Source: a virus
Length of the DNA stretch: 43,007 nt
IMG/VR virus record: IMGVR_UViG_3300045019_000021
Span: 1 to 43,007 of that record
Reading direction: 5' to 3' (one strand)
Within the stretch, counting starts at the first letter, position 1. Each line of letters starts with the position of its first letter. The notes under the pieces are model-generated. The model worked only from the letters and a program-made list of their open reading frames with translations. It ran no database searches and was not told where the DNA came from. Positions 1-7,249 of this stretch are shown one piece after another. Both the position numbers and the translations under genes were made by a program.

Positions 1-144
1 CAGGACGGCGAGGTGGTCGGCGTGTTCGAGGCATCGCGCTCGGGCGATCACATCATCCGGACGGCTGGCGGCTCCGTGCCGGTCAACCTGCGGTTCGCGC
101 GCGCGGTCGCCGAAGGGAAGATCCGTCTGCAGGCTGCGTCATAG
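1..144 (+). CDS. C-terminal end of an unknown protein, truncated by the window edge
   Basis: Frame 1 is open from the first base and ends at TAG 142-144, giving the last 47 residues of a protein. The tail ends in an alternating basic/hydrophobic stretch (LRFARAVAEGKIRLQAAS). No family is recognised and the start lies outside the window. Codon use looks like real coding sequence (GC-rich third positions). It could be a late phage gene or a host gene at a prophage boundary; the sequence does not decide. Confidence 0.5.
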   Translation, partial: QDGEVVGVFEASRSGDHIIRTAGGSVPVNLRFARAVAEGKIRLQAAS

Positions 145-264
145 CTGGGGAAGGGCAATGGTGGAGAAAATCCCCCGAAATTGTCAGCGGGATTTTCGAG
201 AATTGATAATAAATTTTGGTGGTGGCAGACTTTGGTTTGTGTTCGCACTTAGGACGGAGGACGC
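145..264. other. Intergenic region with an inverted repeat
   Basis: The only structure seen is AAAATCCC at 167-174 pairing with GGGATTTT at 189-196, an 8-bp stem whose 3' arm supplies four T residues. It follows the stop at 144 by 22 bases and could be a weak terminator for the left-edge gene. The rest is AT-rich, and the Shine-Dalgarno GGAGG of the next gene sits at about 255-259. Confidence 0.35.
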
Positions 265-633
265 ATGGACCAGCAATACATCATCTCAATCGTGGATCGG
301 GCTGGCGTGCCGTATGACCCCAATCCGACATTGCAGAACGAATACCACTTCGTTCGGTTCTTTCATCGTGCAACCGCCCGAAGTCTGAACTTGGGTTATT
401 GGGCAACAAAAGATGTCTTTGTGGCTGACTTCGTATTTAAGTCCAAGGAAACGCTTCCGGAGAACCAAGCTGACCTAGCTTCCTTCCTTCGACTCTTTGG
501 TGGTGAGATTGGAGGAAGGCCAACGCCGTTTGCTAGACTGCAGCCTACGTTCTCACAGGAGGCGTGGTTAATTGATGTTATCCGTGCGTATTGGGCAATG
601 GGAAAACCATTTCGCCAATTGTCTGAAAGTTGA
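265..633 (+). CDS. Hypothetical protein, 122 aa
   Basis: The ATG is preceded by a strong Shine-Dalgarno (GGAGG, about 5-base spacing). The product is a soluble-looking protein rich in Phe, Arg and Trp, with no signal peptide, membrane segment or motif that I recognise. It is transcribed rightward and alone, convergent with the end of the leftward early operon (next stop at 677), with no clear terminator in the 43 bases between. Function unknown; it may be an accessory gene at the end of the phage map. Confidence 0.6.
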   Translation: MDQQYIISIVDRAGVPYDPNPTLQNEYHFVRFFHRATARSLNLGYWATKDVFVADFVFKSKETLPENQADLASFLRLFGGEIGGRPTPFARLQPTFSQEAWLIDVIRAYWAMGKPFRQLSES

Positions 634-676
634 TGGCTTGCGGTATTGCCGCCACATCGGCGGCAGTGTTGACAGA

Positions 677-1048
677 TCAGGCAGGCTCGACTTTGATTTC
701 GACGAGTTTGCCATCTGTGAATTTCGCGCTGTACTCGCGCCATACGTTACCCGCCGTGGTGTAGAACTGCATGACCCCGTGGAAATCGAGCCGCTCGGGC
801 GGTAAGTCTCGATGCTTCATGGAGCCGACCAGCGACAGCGGGCTATCTTCTGGCTCATCAGGAAACGTGCGTTCTTCCCTCGGCACCATGCCGTCCCACA
901 CCCAGCCATGCTCTATCAATTGGCCGTCGGCTGTAATCTCAATGGTGTGCATCGAGCAGTCGAAATCCTTGGTCTGAAACTCGACGCCGCGGCCGTCGAA
1001 GCCATCCGGCAGAACGCGCTCGCATTTCACGTAATCGAACATCCCCAT
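677..1048 (-). CDS. Conserved phage protein of the MGMFDY type, 123 aa
   Basis: The protein begins MGMFDYVKCERVLPDG and is rich in acidic and aromatic residues. Small phage proteins starting MGMFDxV are common in early operons of proteobacterial phages, and their function is unknown. An AAGGGAAGAG Shine-Dalgarno precedes the ATG. It is the last recognisable gene of the leftward early operon, 26 bases after a 36-codon basic micro-gene. There are no membrane segments. The operon end carries no obvious T-tailed hairpin before 677. Confidence 0.75.
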   Translation of the reverse strand: MGMFDYVKCERVLPDGFDGRGVEFQTKDFDCSMHTIEITADGQLIEHGWVWDGMVPREERTFPDEPEDSPLSLVGSMKHRDLPPERLDFHGVMQFYTTAGNVWREYSAKFTDGKLVEIKVEPA

Positions 1049-1074
1049 ATCTCTTCCCTTTCAAGCCGGCTTGG

Positions 1075-1185
1075 TTATCCAAGCATTGTGTTTAGTCGCC
1101 GCGCCATCGTTCGCTTGTTCAGGCGCCGCAAGTAAATCATCGACTTGCGCATGCGCGTCAGCCCGAACCCTCTTCGCTGAATCAT
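1075..1185 (-). CDS. Very basic 36-aa micro-protein
   Basis: The reading frame ATG 1185 to TAA 1075 encodes a 36-residue peptide with about a dozen Arg/Lys (for example MRKSMIYLRRLNKRTMARRL). It is supported by a perfect Shine-Dalgarno (AAGGAGG, five bases before the ATG) and by an ATGA overlap with the stop of the upstream gene (TGA 1184-1182), the same coupling used throughout this operon. The function is unknown; the charge suggests nucleic-acid binding, but this is inference only. Confidence 0.6.
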   Translation of the reverse strand: MIQRRGFGLTRMRKSMIYLRRLNKRTMARRLNTMLG

Positions 1186-1997
1186 TTATCGCCTCCTTTC
1201 TGATTGGCTGCGAGATGTGGCGGCATTGGATAGACGCTCCCGGGCTGGCCGGGAAGATTGGAATCCGTGCAGGCTAAATCGTGGTCTGAAGCCTTGGGGC
1301 ATCGCTTGTTTCCGCAGGTAGGGCAGAGGATCATGTGCATTGGCGGCCGGTTGCCGTGGCACTTGTGGCACCAGCATTCCGGCTCCGGGCCTTCGCTGCG
1401 GGCATACAAGCTCCATAGATCCTCGCAGCTGATTTTTGACAGTTCTGGCCCAAGCGGCTGCTGTTTGCTTGCCAAGTCCTTATAGAGTTCGATGAATTCG
1501 TCCTTGCCGGTTTCCCGCTGGCCTTTTAGCAGAGGAACGACTACGCGAGCAATCAGCTCCCGAAGGCATCCATGCGCGTGATACGCCACGGCAATATCGC
1601 GCAGTTCGTTGACGGTTTGCGCGATAACGTGATCCTTGATTGGCTCCATGTTCTGATTGGCTGCGCAGGCCATCGCCCGCTGCACCGCCCTTGCTGCACG
1701 CATGGCAATCGGTGCTGGGCTGCTCTCAGGTAGCAAATCGAATTCTGCGCGCAGTATGTCGGCTAATGCGGCGTCGTCGAGCTGCTCGCTCTCGATGCGG
1801 GCGAGATCCGCAAAACGCTTGGCATCGGCCTTGGTCTGGGCGACTGTCTCCGCCAGATCGTGCTTCTGCTGGATGTACGGAGTCGCATAGGAGCCCCAAT
1901 CCTCAATGTCGATTGCGGCCTCGGCTAGTTTCTCAGATGCTTCGCGGAGTGCCTGCAAAAGCTCCGCTTTGGTCGGCTCTTTGGATTGTTCGCTCAT
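1182..1997 (-). CDS. Hypothetical phage protein with C-terminal zinc-ribbon cysteines, 271 aa
   Basis: The N-terminal 70 residues are helical and charged (likely coiled coil); the middle is Ala/Arg-rich helical. Residues about 209-235 carry paired cysteines (CWCHKCHG ... CPTCGNKRCP) that look like a treble or zinc ribbon. The ATG follows GGAGG and overlaps the previous stop (ATGA at 1997-1994), so translation is probably coupled. It is a member of the leftward early operon. The modular Ala-rich plus zinc-ribbon build is typical of fast-evolving Ea22-type phage proteins; no enzymatic motif is seen. Confidence 0.75.
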   Translation of the reverse strand: MSEQSKEPTKAELLQALREASEKLAEAAIDIEDWGSYATPYIQQKHDLAETVAQTKADAKRFADLARIESEQLDDAALADILRAEFDLLPESSPAPIAMRAARAVQRAMACAANQNMEPIKDHVIAQTVNELRDIAVAYHAHGCLRELIARVVVPLLKGQRETGKDEFIELYKDLASKQQPLGPELSKISCEDLWSLYARSEGPEPECWCHKCHGNRPPMHMILCPTCGNKRCPKASDHDLACTDSNLPGQPGSVYPMPPHLAANQKGGDK

Positions 1998-2335
1998 GCT
2001 GCGTCCTCCTGAGATTTTTTGACTGGGCTTGCTGGCACGCCGAGACGCTCAAGAAAGACTGATCCGTGTCCGTGTTCTCTCGCATGCCGCATCACAGCGA
2101 TCAGAAAAGTATCCACGTTGCCGTTTGCTTTGGCAGCTGTATCGGCCATACGGATTCCAAATCCCGATTCAGGCTGCAATCTCAGTATGCGTCCGAATTC
2201 ACCTGGCTCCCATTCGCAAATCGCAAGCAACGACAGCCCGTTGGCTTTGCATTCCTCCGCCAGTTCACGTAGTTTCGGCGCAATGTGATCGTCATAGTAT
2301 TTTTCGCCTTTGCTCGGCGAGTATTCATCGTTCAA
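1994..2335 (-). CDS. Hypothetical phage protein, 113 aa, TTG start
   Basis: The frame opens at TTG 2335, placed five bases after GGGAGG; the nearby ATG is in another frame, so TTG is the best start. The product is soluble and mixed alpha/beta, with a segment (MADTAAKANGNVDTFLIAVMRHAREHGHGS) that recalls small uncharacterised phage proteins. It overlaps the next gene by ATGA. Role unknown. The 159 bases upstream (2336-2494) hold no gene and no structure that I can name. Confidence 0.7.
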   Translation of the reverse strand: MNDEYSPSKGEKYYDDHIAPKLRELAEECKANGLSLLAICEWEPGEFGRILRLQPESGFGIRMADTAAKANGNVDTFLIAVMRHAREHGHGSVFLERLGVPASPVKKSQEDAA

Positions 2336-2494
2336 TTCAACCTCCCTTGTACTGGCGTACTGCCCAAGATTCGTTAGTCTTGTCGGTGTGCAAGTGATAA
2401 TGCGCCTTATCGGATCCTTGTTTCTTGCCCTTTGGCTGTCACTGCCTATGCGTAATATTTCGTTATTACACTAGATACGTAAAACGTGATGCTA

Positions 2495-2683
2495 TTACTT
2501 GACCTCGATTTTCAGCGTCTCGCTGTGATGACGCTGACCGAGAATGCGGACGCCATTCACCGGCTCATAGCGCCCTTGCGGGTCTGGATAGTGCAGACAT
2601 AGGCGCTTGATGGCCTCCCAATCTTCGGCAGTCATGCGGGCAATGAAGTCGTGATTGATTTCGATGATTGTCCGAGTGCTCAT
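2495..2683 (-). CDS. Hypothetical protein, 62 aa
   Basis: A short frame with a good Shine-Dalgarno (GGAGAGG) before ATG 2683. The protein is mostly charged and aromatic, containing DWEAIKRLCLHYPDPQGRYEP, and has no membrane segment. It lies 27 bases downstream of a small helix-turn-helix gene in the same operon. No family is recognised. Confidence 0.65.
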   Translation of the reverse strand: MSTRTIIEINHDFIARMTAEDWEAIKRLCLHYPDPQGRYEPVNGVRILGQRHHSETLKIEVK

Positions 2684-2710
2684 ACTTCGCCTCTCCTATG
2701 GCTCGATTGG

Positions 2711-2983
2711 TCAGGTACGCGATAACCGGAATTTGGCCCGGCGATCGCCCATCAAGTCGCGCAGCTCTCGAATGCTCAGGCCGGTGACCTCATGCATTCT
2801 GATAATTAGGGCGGCATCTACCGGCAAACGACGGTGGCGAATCTTGCTGATGACCGGGGGCGCAACTTCCAGTGCGCGGGAGAGTGCGGCATCGTTCTTC
2901 AGGCTCAGTTTCACGATCAGCGCATCCAGCAGGCGGTTTGGGTCGTAGGTAACTTCTGTGCTCGGCATGTACATGTTTGTCAT
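2711..2983 (-). CDS. Small helix-turn-helix protein, 90 aa
   Basis: Residues about 17-70 have the pattern of an XRE-like helix-turn-helix: LSLKNDAALSRALEVAPPVISKIRHRR followed by LPVDAALIIRMHEVTGLSIRELRDLMG. Comparable one-domain proteins are frequent in Burkholderiales phages and chromosomes and are thought to bind DNA. The start codon abuts the stop of the Lar-like gene (TAA then ATG), so the two are probably coupled. It may tune the leftward early operon, but its target cannot be seen. Confidence 0.7.
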   Translation of the reverse strand: MTNMYMPSTEVTYDPNRLLDALIVKLSLKNDAALSRALEVAPPVISKIRHRRLPVDAALIIRMHEVTGLSIRELRDLMGDRRAKFRLSRT

Positions 2984-3502
2984 TTATTTTTCCTGTGGTG
3001 GTAGCTGCGCAGCGGGGAGGGCGGGCGCAGCGGCGACCATTACATGGTATGCGCCTGCAAATGTCGGGTCGCTGGTTGGGCGTCGAGTTTCGACATATGC
3101 TTGCATCGCCTCGATCATTTCCGGCGTCGGCTCAACCGGTACAATTGCGTATCCAGGTGGAATGGATGGCTGGCTGAGCGGGGCGGCGTCCAGCAACCGC
3201 ATGGCATGCCGAACCCGCTCGGCATCGTCCGCGAGGCCCTTGGTCCGCAGTGTCTGCTCAGTGCTTGCGAGTTGCGAAAGAAATGGCTCGCTCGGTGCCG
3301 GCGCTTCTGCTGCGATGCGGCGGTTCCATGCGGCAATGGCGTCCACTACTGTTTTGCCTGCTGGCCCCATCGCCCCACATTCACACTCAACGTAAAATTC
3401 TTCGGCGCCTACGCAGCAGCCGTCCTCTGTCGGCACGAAGCTGCTCATATCGGATTTGCAAAATGGGCAGTGCAAGAGTGCTGGCTTGGTGGTGGCATCC
3501 AT
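2984..3502 (-). CDS. Lar-type (restriction alleviation) zinc-ribbon protein, 172 aa
   Basis: The N-terminus matches the Lar/restriction-alleviation zinc-ribbon pattern: LHCPFCKSD, then CCVGAEEFYVECECGAMGP and a DAIAAWNRR ending. In Rac-prophage Lar this class modulates type I restriction; most phage members are uncharacterised. The C-terminal 100 residues are Ala/Pro-rich with PTPEMIEAM, a common Ea22-like tail. ATG 3502 is chosen over an upstream in-frame start because it follows GGAGG and overlaps the preceding stop (TAATG). Role in restriction evasion is inferred from family only. Confidence 0.7.
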   Translation of the reverse strand: MDATTKPALLHCPFCKSDMSSFVPTEDGCCVGAEEFYVECECGAMGPAGKTVVDAIAAWNRRIAAEAPAPSEPFLSQLASTEQTLRTKGLADDAERVRHAMRLLDAAPLSQPSIPPGYAIVPVEPTPEMIEAMQAYVETRRPTSDPTFAGAYHVMVAAAPALPAAQLPPQEK

Positions 3503-4419
3503 TAGTTGACCTCCGGCGATTTCAAACGACGAATGGCGGCAGCACATTCACGACCAAACTTGGCTGTTGGCGCTTCCTTGTGCAAAAAGTGCCCGCCTTC
3601 CGCTACCCGTGCGGCCTCTTCCAGTACAGCATTACGAAGTGCTAGCGCTTGTGCTTCGACTGGCTGCGCGGCCTGAGCTGCGTTGCAAGCGGCAGGTCTG
3701 TCGTCATCCGCAGCGCGCTGCCTAATTGACGTCAACAAATATTCCCACGTGAAGCTGCAGCGATGGTTGCGACCCAGTCCAAGTGCTTCCGCCACACGTC
3801 GGCGGGCCTCCAAGTCGTCCTTGGCACAAGCAGTCCAAGTGTCCATCAGCGCACGACTGCCTGCGTTGCTTGGCTGCGCGACCATCAATCGCAAGCCATG
3901 TGCAGCAGCTAACATTGCGCGCTCTACCGTCTGCGATTCCACGCGCTTAGCTTGCGACTCAATATCGAGCGCCAGACCAAGCCAATCGACTGTTTGGTTG
4001 ATTGCGTTGCTTGGCTGCGCGACCGCACCACAATCCCCACGATCTGCGCTTGAGCATTTCCAGGCATCCGGGCATCCGTCCGGCTTGCGGCATTCTTTCG
4101 ATGCGTTGCTTGGCTGAGCGACTGGGGCGGCATAGAGCTTGGTGCCGATTGGTAGTTCGTCATATAGGCCGGCTGTGTGATGCGAAACCACTTCTGCAAT
4201 CGGCTCTTGCGGTTCAGGTGTCGCTGCGCTGGTGGCGGCACTGTTACCGTAATTGGTTACGGAGACATCGGCGGGAGCTTGCGCAAGCAGGGCGCGGACC
4301 GTTGCGCAAATTACGTCCCTGATTGGTTCGTGTAGATCGTTCTTGCGATACAGTTGCCGCTCATATTCGGCTTTGATCTGTTCGTCAGTGAGCGCGGGTG
4401 CGCTGGTCTGTGTGGTCAT
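3502..4419 (-). CDS. Ea22-like modular phage protein with three VAQPSNA linkers, 305 aa
   Basis: The N-terminal part (TDEQIKAEYERQLYRKND...IRDVICATVRALLAQA) resembles Ea22-like early proteins. Three copies of a VAQPSNA linker separate distinct modules: a Cys-rich insert (KECRKPDGCPDAWKCSS), a helical module, and a C-terminal helical domain with LRNAVLEEAARVAEGGHF. Such proteins evolve by exchange of modules at short linker repeats. The start overlaps the upstream stop by ATGA and a GGAG-type Shine-Dalgarno precedes it. Function unknown. Confidence 0.75.
   Translation of the reverse strand: MTTQTSAPALTDEQIKAEYERQLYRKNDLHEPIRDVICATVRALLAQAPADVSVTNYGNSAATSAATPEPQEPIAEVVSHHTAGLYDELPIGTKLYAAPVAQPSNASKECRKPDGCPDAWKCSSADRGDCGAVAQPSNAINQTVDWLGLALDIESQAKRVESQTVERAMLAAAHGLRLMVAQPSNAGSRALMDTWTACAKDDLEARRRVAEALGLGRNHRCSFTWEYLLTSIRQRAADDDRPAACNAAQAAQPVEAQALALRNAVLEEAARVAEGGHFLHKEAPTAKFGRECAAAIRRLKSPEVN
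3862..4123. repeat. Three direct 22-bp repeats encoding the VAQPSNA linker
   Basis: A 22-bp sequence occurs at 3862-3883 and 4003-4024 (identical over all 22 positions) and at 4102-4123 with two differences. All are in frame inside the same Ea22-like gene, spaced 141 and 99 bp, both multiples of three, so recombination between copies would delete or duplicate a module without a frameshift. Confidence 0.85.
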
Positions 4420-4652
4420 GCTTCCTGCTCCTCAAGTTCTTTCATCCATGCCTGGTATTCTTCTGGATTGCAGTGCTCGCACGGCAGCCGGGCAACTGAT
4501 GGGTCATAGCCGTCATCGTCCATGTCTGTCATATAGCCGTCAGTACACATGAGGTCTGGATAGCTGGTATCGCCGCTGTATCCTTGCCGATGGCAGCCGC
4601 CGTCAAAGATCGGGAAGGCGCGGCGAAATTTGCGTCTTTGGTGTGCGTTCAT
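4416..4652 (-). CDS. Small acidic Cys-containing protein, 78 aa
   Basis: The protein has a basic N-terminus (NAHQRRKFRRAF), a run DMDDDGYDPS, and a C-terminal CEHCNPEEYQAWMKELEEQEA. Two of its four cysteines form CxxC, so a metal site is possible. It overlaps both neighbours by ATGA (4652-4649 and 4419-4416), placing it firmly in the coupled early operon. No family is recognised. Confidence 0.7.
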   Translation of the reverse strand: MNAHQRRKFRRAFPIFDGGCHRQGYSGDTSYPDLMCTDGYMTDMDDDGYDPSVARLPCEHCNPEEYQAWMKELEEQEA

Positions 4653-5239
4653 GCTTTCGGCTCCTTACTCGCTGTAGATGCGGCAGCAATAGCAGCGCGG
4701 GCGTATTCGTGCATTTGCTTGCCAGTAAAACAGTCCTCGTGCTTATCTCCGTCATCGTCATGAATCAGCACAGAACACACTTCCGGCTCTGGCAGCGGTG
4801 GCAGATCGGCTGTTTGCGCTGGTGCGGCGGAAAGCGTCTCGAATGCCTTGTTGATATCGATTGCCTCTTGCCTGGTTACGCCCACCCACCATGCGCCATT
4901 CCAAAAGCGTTTAAGCGTCGAGACTGCCTCAGGTGCGACTGGCTGCGCTTGCGGTGCTGCTCTCAGTTCTTCAACTTGCAATCGGAGCAAATCGCGCTCA
5001 AGCACAATGGTCTGCGCTCGCTCTGGCAGATCGTGATAGCTGTGCCGATGCAGCGGCAATTCAGGTCCACGCAAAGCTGTTGCGACGCCGGCAAGGAGCT
5101 TCGACAAGCGCTCGATTACGTATGCGTCTTCTTCGGCTTCGGTTTGCGCGGCAGATTTTGAAAAGGGCGGCGATTTGCGTGGTCCGAGCGGGTCTTCCTC
5201 GCTGAGCTGCCAGTTGCGGTCGTCGTGGTTCGTTGTCAT
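4649..5239 (-). CDS. Ea22-like phage early protein, 196 aa
   Basis: I place the start at ATG 5239 (GGGAG seven bases upstream); the longer frame upstream overlaps the PAPS-reductase-like gene and is not coding-like. The sequence contains VIERLSKLLAGVATALRG, an LERDLLRLQVEELRAA helix, and EEDAYVIERLS, features seen in Ea22-like proteins of many phages. A QAQPVAPEAVS linker resembles those in the next gene. It is an operon member by ATGA overlap. Role unknown. Confidence 0.7.
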   Translation of the reverse strand: MTTNHDDRNWQLSEEDPLGPRKSPPFSKSAAQTEAEEDAYVIERLSKLLAGVATALRGPELPLHRHSYHDLPERAQTIVLERDLLRLQVEELRAAPQAQPVAPEAVSTLKRFWNGAWWVGVTRQEAIDINKAFETLSAAPAQTADLPPLPEPEVCSVLIHDDDGDKHEDCFTGKQMHEYARAAIAAASTASKEPKA

Positions 5240-5252
5240 GATTTCTCCCTTG

Positions 5253-6200
5253 TTATTCGCAGAGGCCGTAAATCGATGTGCAAAGCGGCCCGTCGTTTTG
5301 CATGCGGAACATGTCCATCGTGCGGCCGCCGCGCCCTGTCTGCGACCATTTGACGAACTGCATGATATTGCCGGCCTCATATGCTTTCGCCGGGTCTGTT
5401 TCCCCCAGATCGCTCGCAGAAAAGAATGTTGCTGCATCCCGCTTGCTCGCTTCGGCCACAATCTTTTCCCATTCCGCGATTCGGGCAATTTCCTCTGGAA
5501 ATCGCTTGCTGATCTCAAGGAGTTCATCTTTGCGGGCATGGATGCAGGGCATGCACCCAACACGCCCCATCCCTTGCTTGTAAAGCGGATTCGGTTTGAT
5601 CCCGTGCTTGGCATGGATAGCAAAAACTTGCTCCACATTCCATTTCAGGATTGGTCGGAAATTCCACAATTCAGCGCCGGTGCTGTTGTCAATTACCTTG
5701 CATTCGTTCTCAGGCAGCAGCGCCCTGTTTGGAGATTCATCGGCCCTTACGCCTTGCCACGAAATTACGTCCTCCCCAGCGTCCAGATATGGGTTCTGCA
5801 CCTGATTGATGATCGGATTACGCTTCAATTCTTCCGAGCAGAATCGAGCTTTGGTCGAGGGGAAGCGCCCCTTCCAAATGCACAGATCCAAGAATGGATT
5901 CCCGGTCGGTTTCAAAATCTCCAGTGCCCGCAGAACCTTCTCTTCTGGCACGCCTTGTTCCCGCCACTTAACGGCCACGAACTCGGCCTTGCCCGCAATT
6001 TGACGGGAGAAGTCTGCTCTGATTGTGCGGATCGGGAATACGGTATCGTTCAGGTATTGGATGTATTCATAGGTCTGCGCATGCTCATGCCCTGTATCCG
6101 CGAATACGGCTTGCAGGTTCGGTGTATCGCGCTCGATCGCCAGCAAGAGCAATGCTGTCGAATCCTTCCCGCCCGATACCGATACGATGTTGTGTTCCAT
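5253..6200 (-). CDS. PAPS-reductase-like (CysH/DndC-type) PP-loop protein, 315 aa
   Basis: Residues 9-15 form a PP-loop (SGGKDST), the ATP/adenylate-binding site of the adenine-nucleotide alpha-hydrolase family. Downstream are RFC (Cys121), SWQGVRADES and a GCMPC pair (Cys216, Cys219), an arrangement shared with CysH and DndC. CysH reduces PAPS with thioredoxin; DndC takes part in DNA phosphorothioation. Which chemistry applies here is unknown, and no dndD/E-like partner is visible. ATG 6200 has a GAG-type Shine-Dalgarno; an upstream TTG at 6215 has none. It lies just downstream of gp157, ssb and sak4 in the recombination part of the operon. Confidence 0.8.
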   Translation of the reverse strand: MEHNIVSVSGGKDSTALLLLAIERDTPNLQAVFADTGHEHAQTYEYIQYLNDTVFPIRTIRADFSRQIAGKAEFVAVKWREQGVPEEKVLRALEILKPTGNPFLDLCIWKGRFPSTKARFCSEELKRNPIINQVQNPYLDAGEDVISWQGVRADESPNRALLPENECKVIDNSTGAELWNFRPILKWNVEQVFAIHAKHGIKPNPLYKQGMGRVGCMPCIHARKDELLEISKRFPEEIARIAEWEKIVAEASKRDAATFFSASDLGETDPAKAYEAGNIMQFVKWSQTGRGGRTMDMFRMQNDGPLCTSIYGLCE

Positions 6201-6250
6201 TTGTTTCTCTTTCAATCAGGCCGCAGCAATGTGCTGCAGATGCGCGGCGT

Positions 6251-6757
6251 TTACTTAATCGCAAGCCGCACGGACGGAACCAGCTTCGCGCCGCTCACAA
6301 TCACGCCAGCTTTCAGGTCGTCGGCCAGCTTCTTCTTGTCCGGTGCGCGGCTGGCCGGCACAGGGGGAATCTCGCGGAAGTATTCGGGCGGCAGGGCGGC
6401 TTCGTTCTCGATCTTCACTGCCGGCTGATTCGGCACGATGGATAGCGTCAGGGCATGGCCACCGGCCTTCTTCTGGCCTTTCACTGTGAGCAGGTCAATC
6501 GCGAGGCTTTTCAGCCGGTCGATTTCCTTCTCAAGCGAGATTGCAGAGCCTTCCATCGCCTTGATGGCATCCTGCTTGCCTTTCAGTGCGTTCTCGCGAT
6601 TCTTGATCGCAAAGCCGATGTTCTCGATCTTCTGGTTCAGGTCGCCTTCGACGGCCAGCCAGTGCTGCAGCAATTCATCCTGGTCGATGTTCGGCAGATC
6701 GCTATCCACCAAGGCTTCGAGCTGCTTAAACTGAGATGCAAGTTCGAATACGTTCAT
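6251..6757 (-). CDS. Siphovirus Gp157-family protein, 168 aa
   Basis: The long N-terminal helix (about residues 35-92) is a coiled coil: KIENIGFAIKNRENALKG...EKEIDRLKSLAIDLL. The C-terminus has the Gp157 hallmark TLSIVPNQPAVKIENEAALPPEYF followed by PDKKKLADDLKAG and a short closing strand. In Streptococcus thermophilus phages the family has been linked to phage resistance; elsewhere it accompanies SSB and recombinase genes. Here it follows ssb by 38 bases. Its Shine-Dalgarno is separated from the ATG by a hairpin (see separate entry). Confidence 0.85.
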   Translation of the reverse strand: MNVFELASQFKQLEALVDSDLPNIDQDELLQHWLAVEGDLNQKIENIGFAIKNRENALKGKQDAIKAMEGSAISLEKEIDRLKSLAIDLLTVKGQKKAGGHALTLSIVPNQPAVKIENEAALPPEYFREIPPVPASRAPDKKKLADDLKAGVIVSGAKLVPSVRLAIK

Positions 6758-6790
6758 CAGTATCGCGGGCGGTTAGGCCCGCGCCTCCTT
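6758..6790 (-). promoter_or_regulatory. Shine-Dalgarno bridged to its start codon by a 7-bp hairpin
   Basis: On the minus strand a perfect AAGGAGG is followed directly by CGCGGGC-CTAACC-GCCCGCG (6783-6764), a 7-bp all-G/C stem, then six bases and ATG 6757. Linear spacing is 26 bases, too long for initiation, but folding the hairpin would leave about six. No other good Shine-Dalgarno lies near this ATG. The resemblance to hairpin-bridged sites known in T4 (gene 38) is from general knowledge. Confidence 0.7.
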
Positions 6791-6794
6791 GAAA

Positions 6795-7247
6795 TTAGAA
6801 AGGTATGGTGTCGTCGAATTCGCTCATGCTTTTCTGCTGCTGGCGGCCGGCTGACTGGCGTGGGGCAGGGCGGCTTTGCTCTTCGTCGTGGTGGCTGGCG
6901 TCGCTGCCAGGACCACGGCTGCCTAGCATCTGCATGGTGTCGGCGACGATCTCGGTCGAGTAACGCTCGACTCCCTCTTTGTCCGTCCATTTGCGTGTTT
7001 GCAGGCGGCCTTCGATGTAGACCTGCGAACCTTTTTTCAGGTACTGGCCGACGATTTCAGCCAGCTTGCGATAGAAGACAATCCGGTGCCATTCGGTAGC
7101 TTCCTTCTTCTCGCCCGAATTTTTATCTTTCCATGTGTCCGTCGTAGCGACGGCGATATTTGCGACTGCCTCACCTGTAGGGAGGTATCGAAGTTCGGGA
7201 TCGCGGCCCAAGTTGCCGACGATGATGACCTTGTTGACGGACGCCAT
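6795..7247 (-). CDS. ssb: Single-stranded DNA-binding protein
   Basis: Binds and protects ssDNA during phage replication and recombination. Residues 1-105 form the OB fold with family landmarks [37 protein letters not shown] and [12 protein letters not shown] flexible Gln/Ser-rich linker leads to the acidic tip DDTIPF (residues 145-150), the docking peptide for partner proteins. The length of 150 aa is normal. It follows the sak4-like gene after two bases and precedes gp157, a typical single-strand-annealing recombination cluster. Confidence 0.95.
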   Translation of the reverse strand: MASVNKVIIVGNLGRDPELRYLPTGEAVANIAVATTDTWKDKNSGEKKEATEWHRIVFYRKLAEIVGQYLKKGSQVYIEGRLQTRKWTDKEGVERYSTEIVADTMQMLGSRGPGSDASHHDEEQSRPAPRQSAGRQQQKSMSEFDDTIPF

Positions 7248-7249
7248 AG

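Noticed and set aside
4649-5638. Long 329-aa leftward frame
   Set aside because: Its N-terminal 133 codons lie inside the PAPS-reductase-like gene in another frame and look non-coding; ATG 5239 with GGGAG is the real start.
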